NCBI GenBank assembly: GCA_016208525.1
Contig: JACQYJ010000140.1
Coordinates: 3,058 to 9,470, forward strand
Reading direction: 5' to 3'
DNA: 6,413 nt
Origin: Deltaproteobacteria bacterium
GTDB lineage: Bacteria > Desulfobacterota > JAENJC01
Position numbers and translations under genes: made by a program. Positions 1 through 6,143 of the stretch are shown here, in pieces (within the stretch, counting starts at the first letter, position 1; each line of letters opens with the position of its first letter). The notes beneath the pieces were generated by a model. It did no database searches. It worked only from the letters and a program-made list of their open reading frames with translations, and had not been told where the DNA came from.

Positions 1-125
1 TTGCAGAAAGACCCTTCGGAAAACATCCAACTGGCTCCTCTTGACAGGATCGTTGTCTATTCAAAATGGGACGTACAGTTCTACCCCGAACGCACGGTCA
101 CGATCCGTGGTTCGGTGCAAAAACC
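1..125 (+). repeat. Direct repeat copy 1 inside the SLBB gene
   Basis: Bases 1-125 are identical by eye to bases 283-407, an in-frame offset of 282 nt (94 codons, one SLBB module). The repeat covers the inter-module segment and the first strand of an SLBB repeat (residues 1-41, up to VQKP). Its left end is hidden by the window edge, so the true length is at least 125 bp. Identity ends abruptly after base 125. Confidence 0.95.
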
Positions 126-1830
126 TGACGATTATACTGCTTCCGAAGGGATGCGGGTGCAGGACATCATTTTTAAGGCAGGGGGAGTGATGCCGGAGGC
201 ATATCTTGACCGCGCCGAAATAATCAGGCTGAATGAAGACAGGAAGACAACTACTATTATACCTTTCCACCTTGGGAAGGCATTGCAGAAAGACCCTTCG
301 GAAAACATCCAACTGGCTCCTCTTGACAGGATCGTTGTCTATTCAAAATGGGACGTACAGTTCTACCCCGAACGCACGGTCACGATCCGTGGTTCGGTGC
401 AAAAACCGGGCGATTACCCGAGGTCCGACGAGATGAGGATCAGCGATCTCCTCGTCACGGCGGGCGGTCTTATGCCGAACGTCTACCTGGAGCGGGCCGA
501 CCTGCTCAGGTTCGATTTCGAGAGAGAGACATATCAAATCATCCCTGTAGAGATCAGCCGGGTCATGGAGAAAGACAAGACCCATGATATCATACTGAAC
601 GACAGGGACCTTCTGCATATCCTTGCGAAGAAAGATGCGGCATATACATACGCGCATGAGGTCGATATCTACGGAGCAGTGCAGCGGCCAGGGACATACA
701 AACGCGGCGAGGGTATGAGTTTGCAGGACCTCATTTTTGCCGCAGGCGGTCTCCTTCCAGGCGCAGCTCCTGACATAACTATTGCAAAGGCTGGAGGCGC
801 CGGTAAAACTATAACAATCACGGTAAAGTCAGACCTCGTGAAAAAAGGGGACCCAGCCCACAACGTGTTTTTAGATGATGTTGATATTGTTATGGTCAGG
901 GAAGACTCGGAATATTTCGAGAGGCCCCGGTGGGTCACCCTGAAAGGAGAAATAAGATTCCCCGGCGCCTACCCCATGCTGAAAAGAGACGAGCGGATCA
1001 GCGATATTATAGCACGGGCCGGGGGGTTGACGGGATTGGCCAATCCAAAGGGCGCAGTTTACATGCGGAGAAAAGATTTTATCCCTTCTGAGGAGCAGAA
1101 GAGGGATATACAGATAATCAATAAATTGACTAATTCTCTGAACGACCTGGAATACAAGCGGCAGGCAGCGCGCAACCTGTGGCTCATTCAGAAGGAAGTG
1201 GGTATGATGACCGCTCAGTCACCCGCCATTTCCGGTCCTCAGGTTGTTTCCGGCAGCGGAACTGTGAGCGAGGCAGCCGCAATCGCCCTGGCGCCCTCCA
1301 TTGCGCAGGCATCCGGCAAGATTGCGAGCGACGTAATAGGCGCCCTTGAAACCGGGGCCGGGATGGCTGCCACTGCCAGGAAGCTTGAGGATGCCGACCT
1401 GGCACAGTCGGAGAGGATTGTGGTGAACCTTGACATGGCATTAAAGGGAGACAGTAGAGATAACCTTCAGGTGCATGAAGGCGATTCCCTGACTATCCCC
1501 CGCAGGATGGAGACCGTCAGCATAGTTGGGGCAGTGATGAAACCTGTTACCCTTAACGTTAATAATAAATGGAAGCTCAAGAAATACATTACCAGGGCTG
1601 GAGGGTTTGCAGCGGACGGGGATCCGGCTCGGGTAATTGTTTCCAGGGTGGATGGAACTGTCATGACTGCTGATGAAATTGATTATATAGAGGCTGGAGA
1701 TGTCATATTTGTCCCTACCAGGGTGATATCTACGGAAATCATCACAACTGCGGATAAGGTCATAAGCGTGGTTAAATTCACCCTTGCTACGGTTGCCAGC
1801 GTTGTCGTATTTCTTGCGCTTATCCCATGA
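1..1830 (+). CDS. Multi-SLBB polysaccharide export protein, 5'-truncated
   Basis: This is probably a periplasmic, membrane-anchored component of exopolysaccharide or capsule export, related to Wza/KpsD-type proteins. The 609 visible codons contain five SLBB-like beta-grasp repeats. Each has a strand of the form V-x-I-x-G-x-V-x-x-P followed by an A-G-G motif, at about residues 33-90, 127-187, 221-280, 312-358 and 506-555. Residues 363-400 are charged and likely coiled coil. Residues 403-465 are an Ala/Gly/Ser-rich linker. Residues 587-608 form a hydrophobic C-terminal membrane segment, as seen in SLBB proteins that end in the membrane. The first codon, TTG, is almost certainly internal: the same LQKDPSENIQ sequence recurs in frame at residue 95, and no signal peptide or Poly_export domain precedes it. 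The true start therefore lies left of the window. The stop overlaps the start of the downstream Wzi-like gene. The family is clear; the polymer exported is unknown. Confidence 0.85.
   Translation: MQKDPSENIQLAPLDRIVVYSKWDVQFYPERTVTIRGSVQKPDDYTASEGMRVQDIIFKAGGVMPEAYLDRAEIIRLNEDRKTTTIIPFHLGKALQKDPSENIQLAPLDRIVVYSKWDVQFYPERTVTIRGSVQKPGDYPRSDEMRISDLLVTAGGLMPNVYLERADLLRFDFERETYQIIPVEISRVMEKDKTHDIILNDRDLLHILAKKDAAYTYAHEVDIYGAVQRPGTYKRGEGMSLQDLIFAAGGLLPGAAPDITIAKAGGAGKTITITVKSDLVKKGDPAHNVFLDDVDIVMVREDSEYFERPRWVTLKGEIRFPGAYPMLKRDERISDIIARAGGLTGLANPKGAVYMRRKDFIPSEEQKRDIQIINKLTNSLNDLEYKRQAARNLWLIQKEVGMMTAQSPAISGPQVVSGSGTVSEAAAIALAPSIAQASGKIASDVIGALETGAGMAATARKLEDADLAQSERIVVNLDMALKGDSRDNLQVHEGDSLTIPRRMETVSIVGAVMKPVTLNVNNKWKLKKYITRAGGFAADGDPARVIVSRVDGTVMTADEIDYIEAGDVIFVPTRVISTEIITTADKVISVVKFTLATVASVVVFLALIP
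283..407 (+). repeat. Direct repeat copy 2 inside the SLBB gene
   Basis: This is the second identical copy of the 125-bp segment and encodes residues 95-135. After base 407 the two modules drop to somewhat under half protein identity (DDYTASEGMR against GDYPRSDEMR), so the identity has a sharp right boundary. Recent duplication, gene conversion or an assembly artefact could each explain it. Confidence 0.95.
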
Positions 1831-3380
1831 CACGTTTATCCCTAACACTAATCCTTGCCTTGACCTTAACCTCAACCTTAGCCTTTGCCGGGGCTTCAAC
1901 CAGCGATCCCCTGTGGGACTGGAAGTATGACGCAATAGAGAGGCTTTCCCTGGCGACCGGAGAAAATACTGTTTTAAACACAAGACCCATATCGCGGCTG
2001 GAGATGGCTGGACTGGTTCAGAGGATTGCTGTGAAGGTCGTGGTTGAGGCTGAGGCCAAGAATGATTATTACAGGATATTGCTGAAGAGACTTGAAGAAG
2101 ACCTGAAGGAAGAGATTATGGGTCTGAATGAAGGGACTGTAGAAGGACTGAAAATAAAGCCCTTGAGGTGGGTCAGGGCAAAGGCGGTTCATACCGATTC
2201 ACCTGTTCAGATGGAGAACGACTACGGTTTCAGAGGCGGAGACCTGAGTATTCGGGGCGAGGCCTCAACCTCAGGCACGTGGGGCTCAATAGGCTACGAG
2301 TTAAGGCCTCAGTATAATCTTTACAAGGCTGAGGCTAAGGATGAGTTTGAGGATAAGCCGGATATCCATTCAGGGTATATCGTTGCGTGGCTGAAAAACA
2401 TAGAGATAGAGGTCGGCAGGGACGCCGTCTGGTGGGGGCCAGGGCGCCGCGGAAACTGGGTACTGACCAATAATGCGCCTGCCTTTGAAATGATTAAGCT
2501 TTCTAATGCGCTGACAACTATCCCTCCATGGCCCCTGGATTTTATGGGGGATACAAGGTTTACCGCCTTCCTCGGAAAGATCAGCAGGCAGACCATAAAA
2601 TACATAGATAACGGCATCCAGGTTACGGATAATAAAGAACCTTTGTTTGCAGGAGGCAGACTTGACTTCAGTCCTTCAAGGTATATAGAGCTTGGGGTCT
2701 CACAGGGGATAGAGCTTATAGACAGAGGAGGAAACGGGTACTCCTTCGACTATATCAGTAAAACCTTTATCCCTACTTATGGCAGCAATGAGGAAGAAGG
2801 CATTTCAGGGCCGGTGGCCAATCGTGTCACAGCCTTTGATATCTCCCTGAATATGGGAGGAGACCATAACTTCATGAAGGAGTCAGGACTTAAGGGGATG
2901 AAGGTCTATTGGACGTGGGGTGGAGAAACAATGGTGTCGGACTACCGGACTAAACTGCCCCGCACATGCTTTACCAGCAACCTATTTGGTCTGTATCTCG
3001 ATAACGGAAAAACGGAGCTTAGTATGGAGTACTCCACCAGTTTCGATTCAAAGGCCTCATGGTACGACCACTACCAGTTCACAGAAGGGTACAGGAACGA
3101 AGGTTTCGTCCTTGGTCATCCCCAGGGGGCCGGCAACAGAAAAGATATGTTCATTAGCATCTCTCATCCCCTTACTGACAGGATAATTCCGCGTCTGCAT
3201 TTTGAGAGGAAGGAATGGCATAGCGGAGGCAATCAGGTCCCTGTGGAAAATGATTTTGGATTGTCTGTTGATCTCTTTGGAAAGAGAGGAGAAAAGTTCG
3301 GCATCTCCTACGAATACAGGGACTCTGATAGTAATGCGTCAAATAACATTTGGATGCTTGATATGCTGTACCGTTTTTAA
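1827..3380 (+). CDS. Wzi-like capsule assembly outer-membrane protein
   Basis: This is a predicted outer-membrane beta-barrel of the capsule assembly Wzi family, which anchors or organises exported polysaccharide at the cell surface. The 517-residue product begins with a signal peptide (residues 1-21, hydrophobic core LSLTLILALTLTSTLAF, likely cleaved after AFA). A helical N-terminal part follows (about 29-100, including WDWKYDAIERL and a charged helix at 78-98). From about residue 110 alternating polar/hydrophobic strands run to the C-terminus, which ends MLYRF with the terminal Phe typical of barrels inserted by BamA. The family-like motif GRDAVWWGPGRRGNW lies at 197-211, followed by LTNNAPAF. 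The ATG overlaps the upstream stop (ATGA) and lacks an obvious Shine-Dalgarno sequence, which points to translational coupling with the SLBB gene. Length suits the family. The specific polysaccharide cannot be read from the sequence. Confidence 0.82.
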   Translation: MTRLSLTLILALTLTSTLAFAGASTSDPLWDWKYDAIERLSLATGENTVLNTRPISRLEMAGLVQRIAVKVVVEAEAKNDYYRILLKRLEEDLKEEIMGLNEGTVEGLKIKPLRWVRAKAVHTDSPVQMENDYGFRGGDLSIRGEASTSGTWGSIGYELRPQYNLYKAEAKDEFEDKPDIHSGYIVAWLKNIEIEVGRDAVWWGPGRRGNWVLTNNAPAFEMIKLSNALTTIPPWPLDFMGDTRFTAFLGKISRQTIKYIDNGIQVTDNKEPLFAGGRLDFSPSRYIELGVSQGIELIDRGGNGYSFDYISKTFIPTYGSNEEEGISGPVANRVTAFDISLNMGGDHNFMKESGLKGMKVYWTWGGETMVSDYRTKLPRTCFTSNLFGLYLDNGKTELSMEYSTSFDSKASWYDHYQFTEGYRNEGFVLGHPQGAGNRKDMFISISHPLTDRIIPRLHFERKEWHSGGNQVPVENDFGLSVDLFGKRGEKFGISYEYRDSDSNASNNIWMLDMLYRF

Positions 3381-3386
3381 TCCGTA

Positions 3387-3412
3387 ACTACTCACCACAA
3401 CTACTCACCACA
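3387..3412 (+). repeat. 13-bp tandem duplication after the wzi-like gene
   Basis: ACTACTCACCACA occurs twice in direct succession (3387-3399 and 3400-3412), just downstream of the stop codon and running into the left arm of the inverted repeat that follows. It is probably a slippage duplication of the repeat's edge. Confidence 0.8.
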
Positions 3413-3554
3413 GAGACACAGAGAGCACGGAGTTTCACGGACTATTATTTACTTTTCAATAACTTATAAATAAAAAACTGCTAACCTTTCAGGTGAGTTT
3501 AAAATATAGGCTGTATCTACCAGATTACTGTTTTTGTCCGTGTTACTCCGTGGC
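3407..3554. repeat. Intergenic inverted repeat R1 (CACAGAG family)
   Basis: The left arm, about 3407-3442, carries the CCACAGAGACACAGAG type of motif followed by CACGGAG and CACGGAC. The right arm, about 3536-3553, reads GTCCGTGTTACTCCGTGG. Its reverse complement matches 3425-3442 at 15 of 18 positions. About 93 AT-rich bases separate the arms and show no gene. It belongs to the same family as the three repeats around groES and resembles short non-coding miniature elements. No transposase is present in the window. Confidence 0.7.
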
Positions 3555-3584
3555 CAATTGCCGCATTTAGGTTTAATCCATAAG

Positions 3585-3620
3585 AAAAAGGCCTCCCCTC
3601 TTTCGAAGGGAGGCCTTTTT
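3585..3620. terminator. Bidirectional rho-independent terminator
   Basis: An 8-bp GC-rich stem (GGCCTCCC at 3590-3597 with GGGAGGCC at 3608-3615) encloses a 10-nt loop. Five A (3585-3589) and five T (3616-3620) flank it and extend the pairing to 13 bp. Because there is an A-run on one side and a T-run on the other, it can terminate on both strands: groEL, whose stop codon is only 23 nt away, and the convergent export operon. Confidence 0.93.
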
Positions 3621-3643
3621 TACTATCATCTATTCACTGCCTT

Positions 3644-5278
3644 TTAATACATTCCGCCCATTCCGCCCATTCCACCCGGCATTGCAGGGGCAGCAGGTTT
3701 TTCCTCCGGGATCTCGGCTATGAGGGCCTCGGTGGTTATCATCAGGGATGCGACAGAGGCCGCATTCTGAAGGGCACACCTGGAGACCTTTGTAGGGTCT
3801 ATGATGCCGGCCTGTATAAGGTCTTCATAATCATCGGCGCTTGCGTTAAAACCAAAGGCGCCTTTGCCGTTCTTTACCTTATCTACCACTATTGAGCTTT
3901 CAAAGCCGGCATTCACGGCTATCTGACGAATCGGCTCTTCGAGCGCCCTCTTCACGATATTCACGCCGAGCTGCTGTTCCTTGTCAAGCGCAAGCTTGTC
4001 AAGCGCTGCAAGGGTCCTGATGAAGGCGACTCCGCCGCCGGGGACTATCCCTTCTTCTACAGCAGCCCTGGTTGCATGGAGGGCATCCTCCACCCTTGCC
4101 TTCTTCTCCTTCATCTCTGTCTCTGTTGCCGCTCCAACCTTAACAACCCCAACACCTCCGGCTATCTTTGCAAGCCTCTCCTGGAGTTTCTCTTTGTCGT
4201 AGGATGAAGTGGTCTCCTCAATCTGGGTTCTGAGCTGTTTTGCCCTTGCCTCTATGAGCTTCTTGTCCCCTGCCCCTTCCACGATAATCGTGTTGTCCTT
4301 GTCAATTACAACCTTCTTTGCGCGGCCAAGGTCCTTAAGTGTCAGGTTCTCAAGCTTCTCGCCTAGGTCCTCTGTGATGGCCCGGCCTCCGGTAAGGATT
4401 GCGAGGTCTTCGAGCATCGCCTTTCTCCTGTCTCCAAAACCAGGGGCCTTTACGGCAGCGGCTGAGAGGGTACCCCTCAATTTATTTACAACCAGCGTAG
4501 CAAGGGCCTCGCCCTCCACATCCTCAGCTATAATCAGGAGGGGCTTGCCCTGCCTTGCGATCTGCTCCAGCACAGGAACGAGGTCTTTCATGTTGGATAT
4601 CTTCTTTTCATGTATAAGGATGAACGGGTCCTCCAGAACGGTTTCCATCCTGTCCGGGTCTGTTACGAAATAAGGGGAGAGGTAACCCCTGTCAAACTGC
4701 ATGCCTTCAACTACGTCAAGGGTTGTCTCAAGGGTCTTCGCCTCTTCAACGGTTATAACCCCTTCCCTGCCAACCTTGCTCATTGCCTCTGCCAAAATAT
4801 TCCCAATGGTCAGGTCATTGTTGGCCGAGATAGTGCCTACCTGGGCTATCTCTTTTTCGGTCTTGCAGGGCTTGGAGAGTTCCTTCAGCGAAGTCACTGC
4901 GGTCTCTACCGCCTTGTCAACTCCCCTCTTTATGTCCATAGGGTTATGTCCGGCTGCGACAAGCTTTGCCCCTTCCCTGTATATCGCCTGGGCAAGAACG
5001 GTTGCCGTAGTCGTCCCGTCACCGGCCACATCAGAGGTCTTGGATGCTACCTCCTTAACCATCTGGGCTCCCATGTTCTCAAACTTATCCTTGAGTTCGA
5101 TCTCTTTTGCAACAGTAACTCCGTCCTTAGTGATAATAGGAGAGCCGTAGGACTTCTCTATCACCACATTCCTTCCCTTAGGGCCAAGTGTAACCTTAAC
5201 TGCATCAGCCAGGACATTTACCCCTTTGAGTATCGCGTCCCTTGCCGGCTGTCCAAATACTAACTGCTTTGCTGCCAT
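3644..5278 (-). CDS. groEL: Chaperonin GroEL (Hsp60, 60 kDa subunit)
   Basis: This is the ATP-dependent group I chaperonin, which forms a double heptameric ring in the cytoplasm and folds client proteins under the GroES lid. At 544 residues it is full length. Visible landmarks are the nucleotide-binding GDGTTTATVLA (86-96, with Asp87), the catalytic Asp398 in RVEDAL, and the family signature AAVEEGIVPGGG (405-416). Apical substrate/GroES-binding residues include Tyr199, Tyr203, Phe204, Leu237, Leu259, Val263 and Val264. The usual Leu234 is Val here. The C-terminal tail GGMGGMGGMY is the flexible Gly-Met tail, with three GGM units. Numbering matches E. coli GroEL without indels through Asp398. 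The ATG at 5276-5278 has AAGGAGG 5 nt upstream. It follows groES after a long 146-nt spacer containing a hairpin repeat, and is presumably co-transcribed from the CIRCE-controlled promoter. A terminator lies just downstream. Confidence 0.99.
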   Translation of the reverse strand: MAAKQLVFGQPARDAILKGVNVLADAVKVTLGPKGRNVVIEKSYGSPIITKDGVTVAKEIELKDKFENMGAQMVKEVASKTSDVAGDGTTTATVLAQAIYREGAKLVAAGHNPMDIKRGVDKAVETAVTSLKELSKPCKTEKEIAQVGTISANNDLTIGNILAEAMSKVGREGVITVEEAKTLETTLDVVEGMQFDRGYLSPYFVTDPDRMETVLEDPFILIHEKKISNMKDLVPVLEQIARQGKPLLIIAEDVEGEALATLVVNKLRGTLSAAAVKAPGFGDRRKAMLEDLAILTGGRAITEDLGEKLENLTLKDLGRAKKVVIDKDNTIIVEGAGDKKLIEARAKQLRTQIEETTSSYDKEKLQERLAKIAGGVGVVKVGAATETEMKEKKARVEDALHATRAAVEEGIVPGGGVAFIRTLAALDKLALDKEQQLGVNIVKRALEEPIRQIAVNAGFESSIVVDKVKNGKGAFGFNASADDYEDLIQAGIIDPTKVSRCALQNAASVASLMITTEALIAEIPEEKPAAPAMPGGMGGMGGMY

Positions 5279-5283
5279 AACTT

Positions 5284-5290
5284 CCTCCTT
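5284..5290 (-). promoter_or_regulatory. groEL ribosome binding site
   Basis: Read on the minus strand this is AAGGAGG, a near-consensus Shine-Dalgarno sequence 5 nt before the groEL ATG. It confirms the start and shows that groEL can be translated independently of groES despite the long spacer. Confidence 0.9.
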
Positions 5291-5325
5291 AAAATTTATG
5301 TTTTTAATTCTTCAAAACCAAAGCC

Positions 5326-5410
5326 TACCACGGAGACACTGAGACACGGAGTAAGATTTATTTTATAAAATTTAATTTCTTTTCTCTGTGTCCTCTGTGT
5401 CTCTGTGGTT
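5326..5410. repeat. Inverted repeat R2 between groES and groEL
   Basis: The left arm (5326-5355) begins TACCACGGAGACACTGAG. The right arm (5381-5410), reverse complemented, begins AACCACAGAGACACAGAG. The first 18 positions agree at 15, and the match continues after one indel. The roughly 25-nt AT-rich loop contains the palindrome TTTTATAAAA (5361-5370). The element fills most of the groES-groEL spacer and would form a long hairpin in the dicistronic mRNA, starting 15 nt after the groES stop. It has no T-run, so it does not look like a standard terminator. A role in mRNA stability, processing or relative expression is possible but not shown. Confidence 0.8.
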
Positions 5411-5424
5411 AGATGATTATCGCC

Positions 5425-5715
5425 TTACTTCTCGACAACTCCGAGGATATCGTCTTCTCTCATGATCAGGTGTTCCTCACCCTCTATCTTCACCTCTGTG
5501 CCGCCGTATCTGCTGAAAAGTATCCTGTCGCCAACCTTGACATCGAGAGGCAAGACTGTCCCGTTTTCGAGGACCTTCCCTTTTCCGACAGCTACAATCT
5601 CACCCTCGGACGGCTTTTCCTTGGCGGTCTCCGGGATGATTATCCCGCCCTTTGTCTTCTCTTCTTCCTTGACCCTCTTTACAATGATTCTGTCCTGCAA
5701 CGGCCTGATCTTCAT
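5425..5715 (-). CDS. groES: Co-chaperonin GroES (Hsp10)
   Basis: GroES is the heptameric lid of the GroEL chamber. The 96-residue product has the usual length for the family. It begins MKIRPLQDRI, a typical GroES N-terminus. The mobile loop (about 17-34) carries the hydrophobic tripeptide Ile25-Ile26-Ile27 followed by Pro28, which docks on the GroEL apical domain. GEIVAVGKG (38-46), VGDRILFSRYGG (61-72) and the C-terminal DDILGVVE are standard beta-barrel segments. The open frame continues 26 codons further upstream, but that stretch is translated repeat DNA. The Met at 5713-5715 is preceded by AGGAGG and matches the conserved N-terminus, so it is the start. It is the first gene of a groES-groEL operon transcribed from the CIRCE-bearing region about 300 nt upstream. 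Confidence 0.98.
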   Translation of the reverse strand: MKIRPLQDRIIVKRVKEEEKTKGGIIIPETAKEKPSEGEIVAVGKGKVLENGTVLPLDVKVGDRILFSRYGGTEVKIEGEEHLIMREDDILGVVEK

Positions 5716-5726
5716 GATTTTCCTCT

Positions 5727-5732
5727 CCTCCT
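5727..5732 (-). promoter_or_regulatory. groES ribosome binding site, next to a repeat
   Basis: AGGAGG on the minus strand lies 11 nt before the groES ATG, inside the purine-rich tract AGGAGGAGAGGA, which offers a second GAGG closer to the start. It fixes the start at 5715 and not at the longer open-frame start 5793. The first base of repeat R3 (5733) directly abuts this site. Confidence 0.85.
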
Positions 5733-5866
5733 TTATTTGATGATCTCGTAAAAAGCCATTTTTCACACAGAGGCACAGAGAACACGGAGACAACCCATTG
5801 ATAATGAAGGTTTTTTCCTTGTTACTTCGCTGCTTTGTGTGAGACCAGTCTTTTTACGAATTTCTC
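5733..5866. repeat. Repeat unit R3 in the groES leader, with inverted ends
   Basis: The unit opens with TTATTTGATGATCTCGTAAA, and nearly the same sequence opens the next unit 134 bp away (22-nt comparison, 21 identical). TCGTAAAAAG (5746-5755) is matched in inverted orientation by CTTTTTACGA (5850-5859). Inside these ends sit CACACAGAGGCACAGAG (5764-5780) and a partly complementary TTTGTGTG segment (5834-5841). The structure is that of a short miniature element with imperfect terminal inverted repeats. No gene is present: the open frames crossing it are translated repeat. Confidence 0.75.
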
Positions 5867-5975
5867 TTATTTGATGACCTCGTAAAAAAGTCTTTTTTGC
5901 TCGCAAAGGCGCAAAGATAAGCTCTTTAATTCCAATATGTTTTTCTCGGCGTCTCCGCGTCTCTGCGGTAATCAG
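5867..5975. repeat. Repeat unit R4 in the groES leader, hairpin-forming
   Basis: The unit starts with the same TTATTTGATGACCTCGTAAA end as R3. CGCAAAGGCGCAAAG (5902-5916) faces a right arm (5945-5969) whose reverse complement contains CGCAGAGACGCGGAG. In the groES transcript orientation these 15 positions would pair at 14, three as G-U wobbles. The intervening 28-35 nt are AT-rich. The right outer end is less clear than in R3. It lies in the transcribed leader between CIRCE and groES. Confidence 0.7.
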
Positions 5976-6014
5976 CAAGTCTGATCCGGTCTGCCTCACC
6001 CCTCCGGATGAAAT

Positions 6015-6041
6015 TTAGCACTCGCATGTCAAGAGTGCTAA
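6015..6041 (-). promoter_or_regulatory. CIRCE operator (HrcA binding site)
   Basis: This is a perfect TTAGCACTC-N9-GAGTGCTAA inverted repeat, the consensus for the HrcA heat-shock repressor. HrcA, stabilised by GroESL itself, binds here and represses the operon; heat or misfolded proteins relieve this. It lies 299 bp upstream of the groES start codon, much further than usual, because two repeat units fill the leader between them. The hrcA gene is not in the window. Confidence 0.97.
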
Positions 6042-6054
6042 GGGATGAGGTGTG

Positions 6055-6083
6055 TTTTTAATAGAAATTGCCAATAAAGGCAA
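6055..6083 (-). promoter_or_regulatory. Candidate sigma-70-type groESL promoter
   Basis: On the minus strand TTGCCT (6078-6083) and TAAAAA (6055-6060) are separated by exactly 17 nt, with 4 of 6 consensus matches in each box. Transcription would start near 6048 and place CIRCE at the very beginning of the transcript, the usual arrangement. The match is modest and the region is AT-rich, so alternative promoters cannot be excluded. Confidence 0.45.
6068..6083. repeat. Small inverted repeat over the candidate -35 box
   Basis: TTGCC (6068-6072) and GGCAA (6079-6083) form an inverted repeat around AATAAA and overlap the proposed groESL -35 element. It could be a regulator site or chance; with five-base arms the evidence is weak. 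Confidence 0.4.
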
Positions 6084-6129
6084 GGGTTGATTTTGATTAA
6101 TTTTATCTAATTTAATCAGATTTAAGCGA

Positions 6130-6143
6130 ATATTTTAAAATAT
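6130..6143. repeat. Perfect AT-only palindrome upstream of groESL
   Basis: ATATTTTAAAATAT is a perfect 14-bp palindrome, extended by GCG and CGC with a single bulged A to a 21-bp imperfect one. It lies about 50 bp upstream of the candidate groESL -35 box, where an upstream activating element or dimeric regulator site could sit. No regulator family is recognised. Confidence 0.6.

Noticed and set aside
1850..1890. Repetitive CCTTAACCTCAACCTTAGCC-like DNA at the Wzi-like gene start
   Set aside because: It encodes the Leu/Thr-rich core of a normal signal peptide; codon use for Leu, Thr and Ala explains the pattern.
1441..1983. Minus-strand 180-codon open frame
   Set aside because: It lies opposite the SLBB gene end and the Wzi-like gene start, is rich in Arg/Ser/Pro and has no recognisable motif. 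The plus-strand genes explain the region.
4209..5263. Plus-strand open frames of 149-217 codons opposite groEL
   Set aside because: They are antisense shadows of the highly conserved groEL coding sequence and show no family features or start signals.
5716..5793. 26-codon N-terminal extension of GroES
   Set aside because: The extra residues (SPCSLCLCVK and following) are translated repeat R3. The conserved MKIRPLQDRI start has its own AGGAGG site.
3407..5975. CRISPR array
   Set aside because: The repeats are inverted, imperfect, irregularly spaced and interrupted by groES and groEL; there are no regular spacers or cas genes.
5763..5999. Minus-strand 78-codon open frame (ETRRRREK, FAPLRAKK)
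   Set aside because: It consists of repeats R3/R4 read as protein, in the leader of groES, with no ribosome binding site or recognisable domain.
6027..6032. TTGACA within the CIRCE spacer on the minus strand as a -35 box
   Set aside because: No acceptable -10 box lies 16-18 nt downstream (ATCCGG is found), so it is unlikely to be the groESL promoter.
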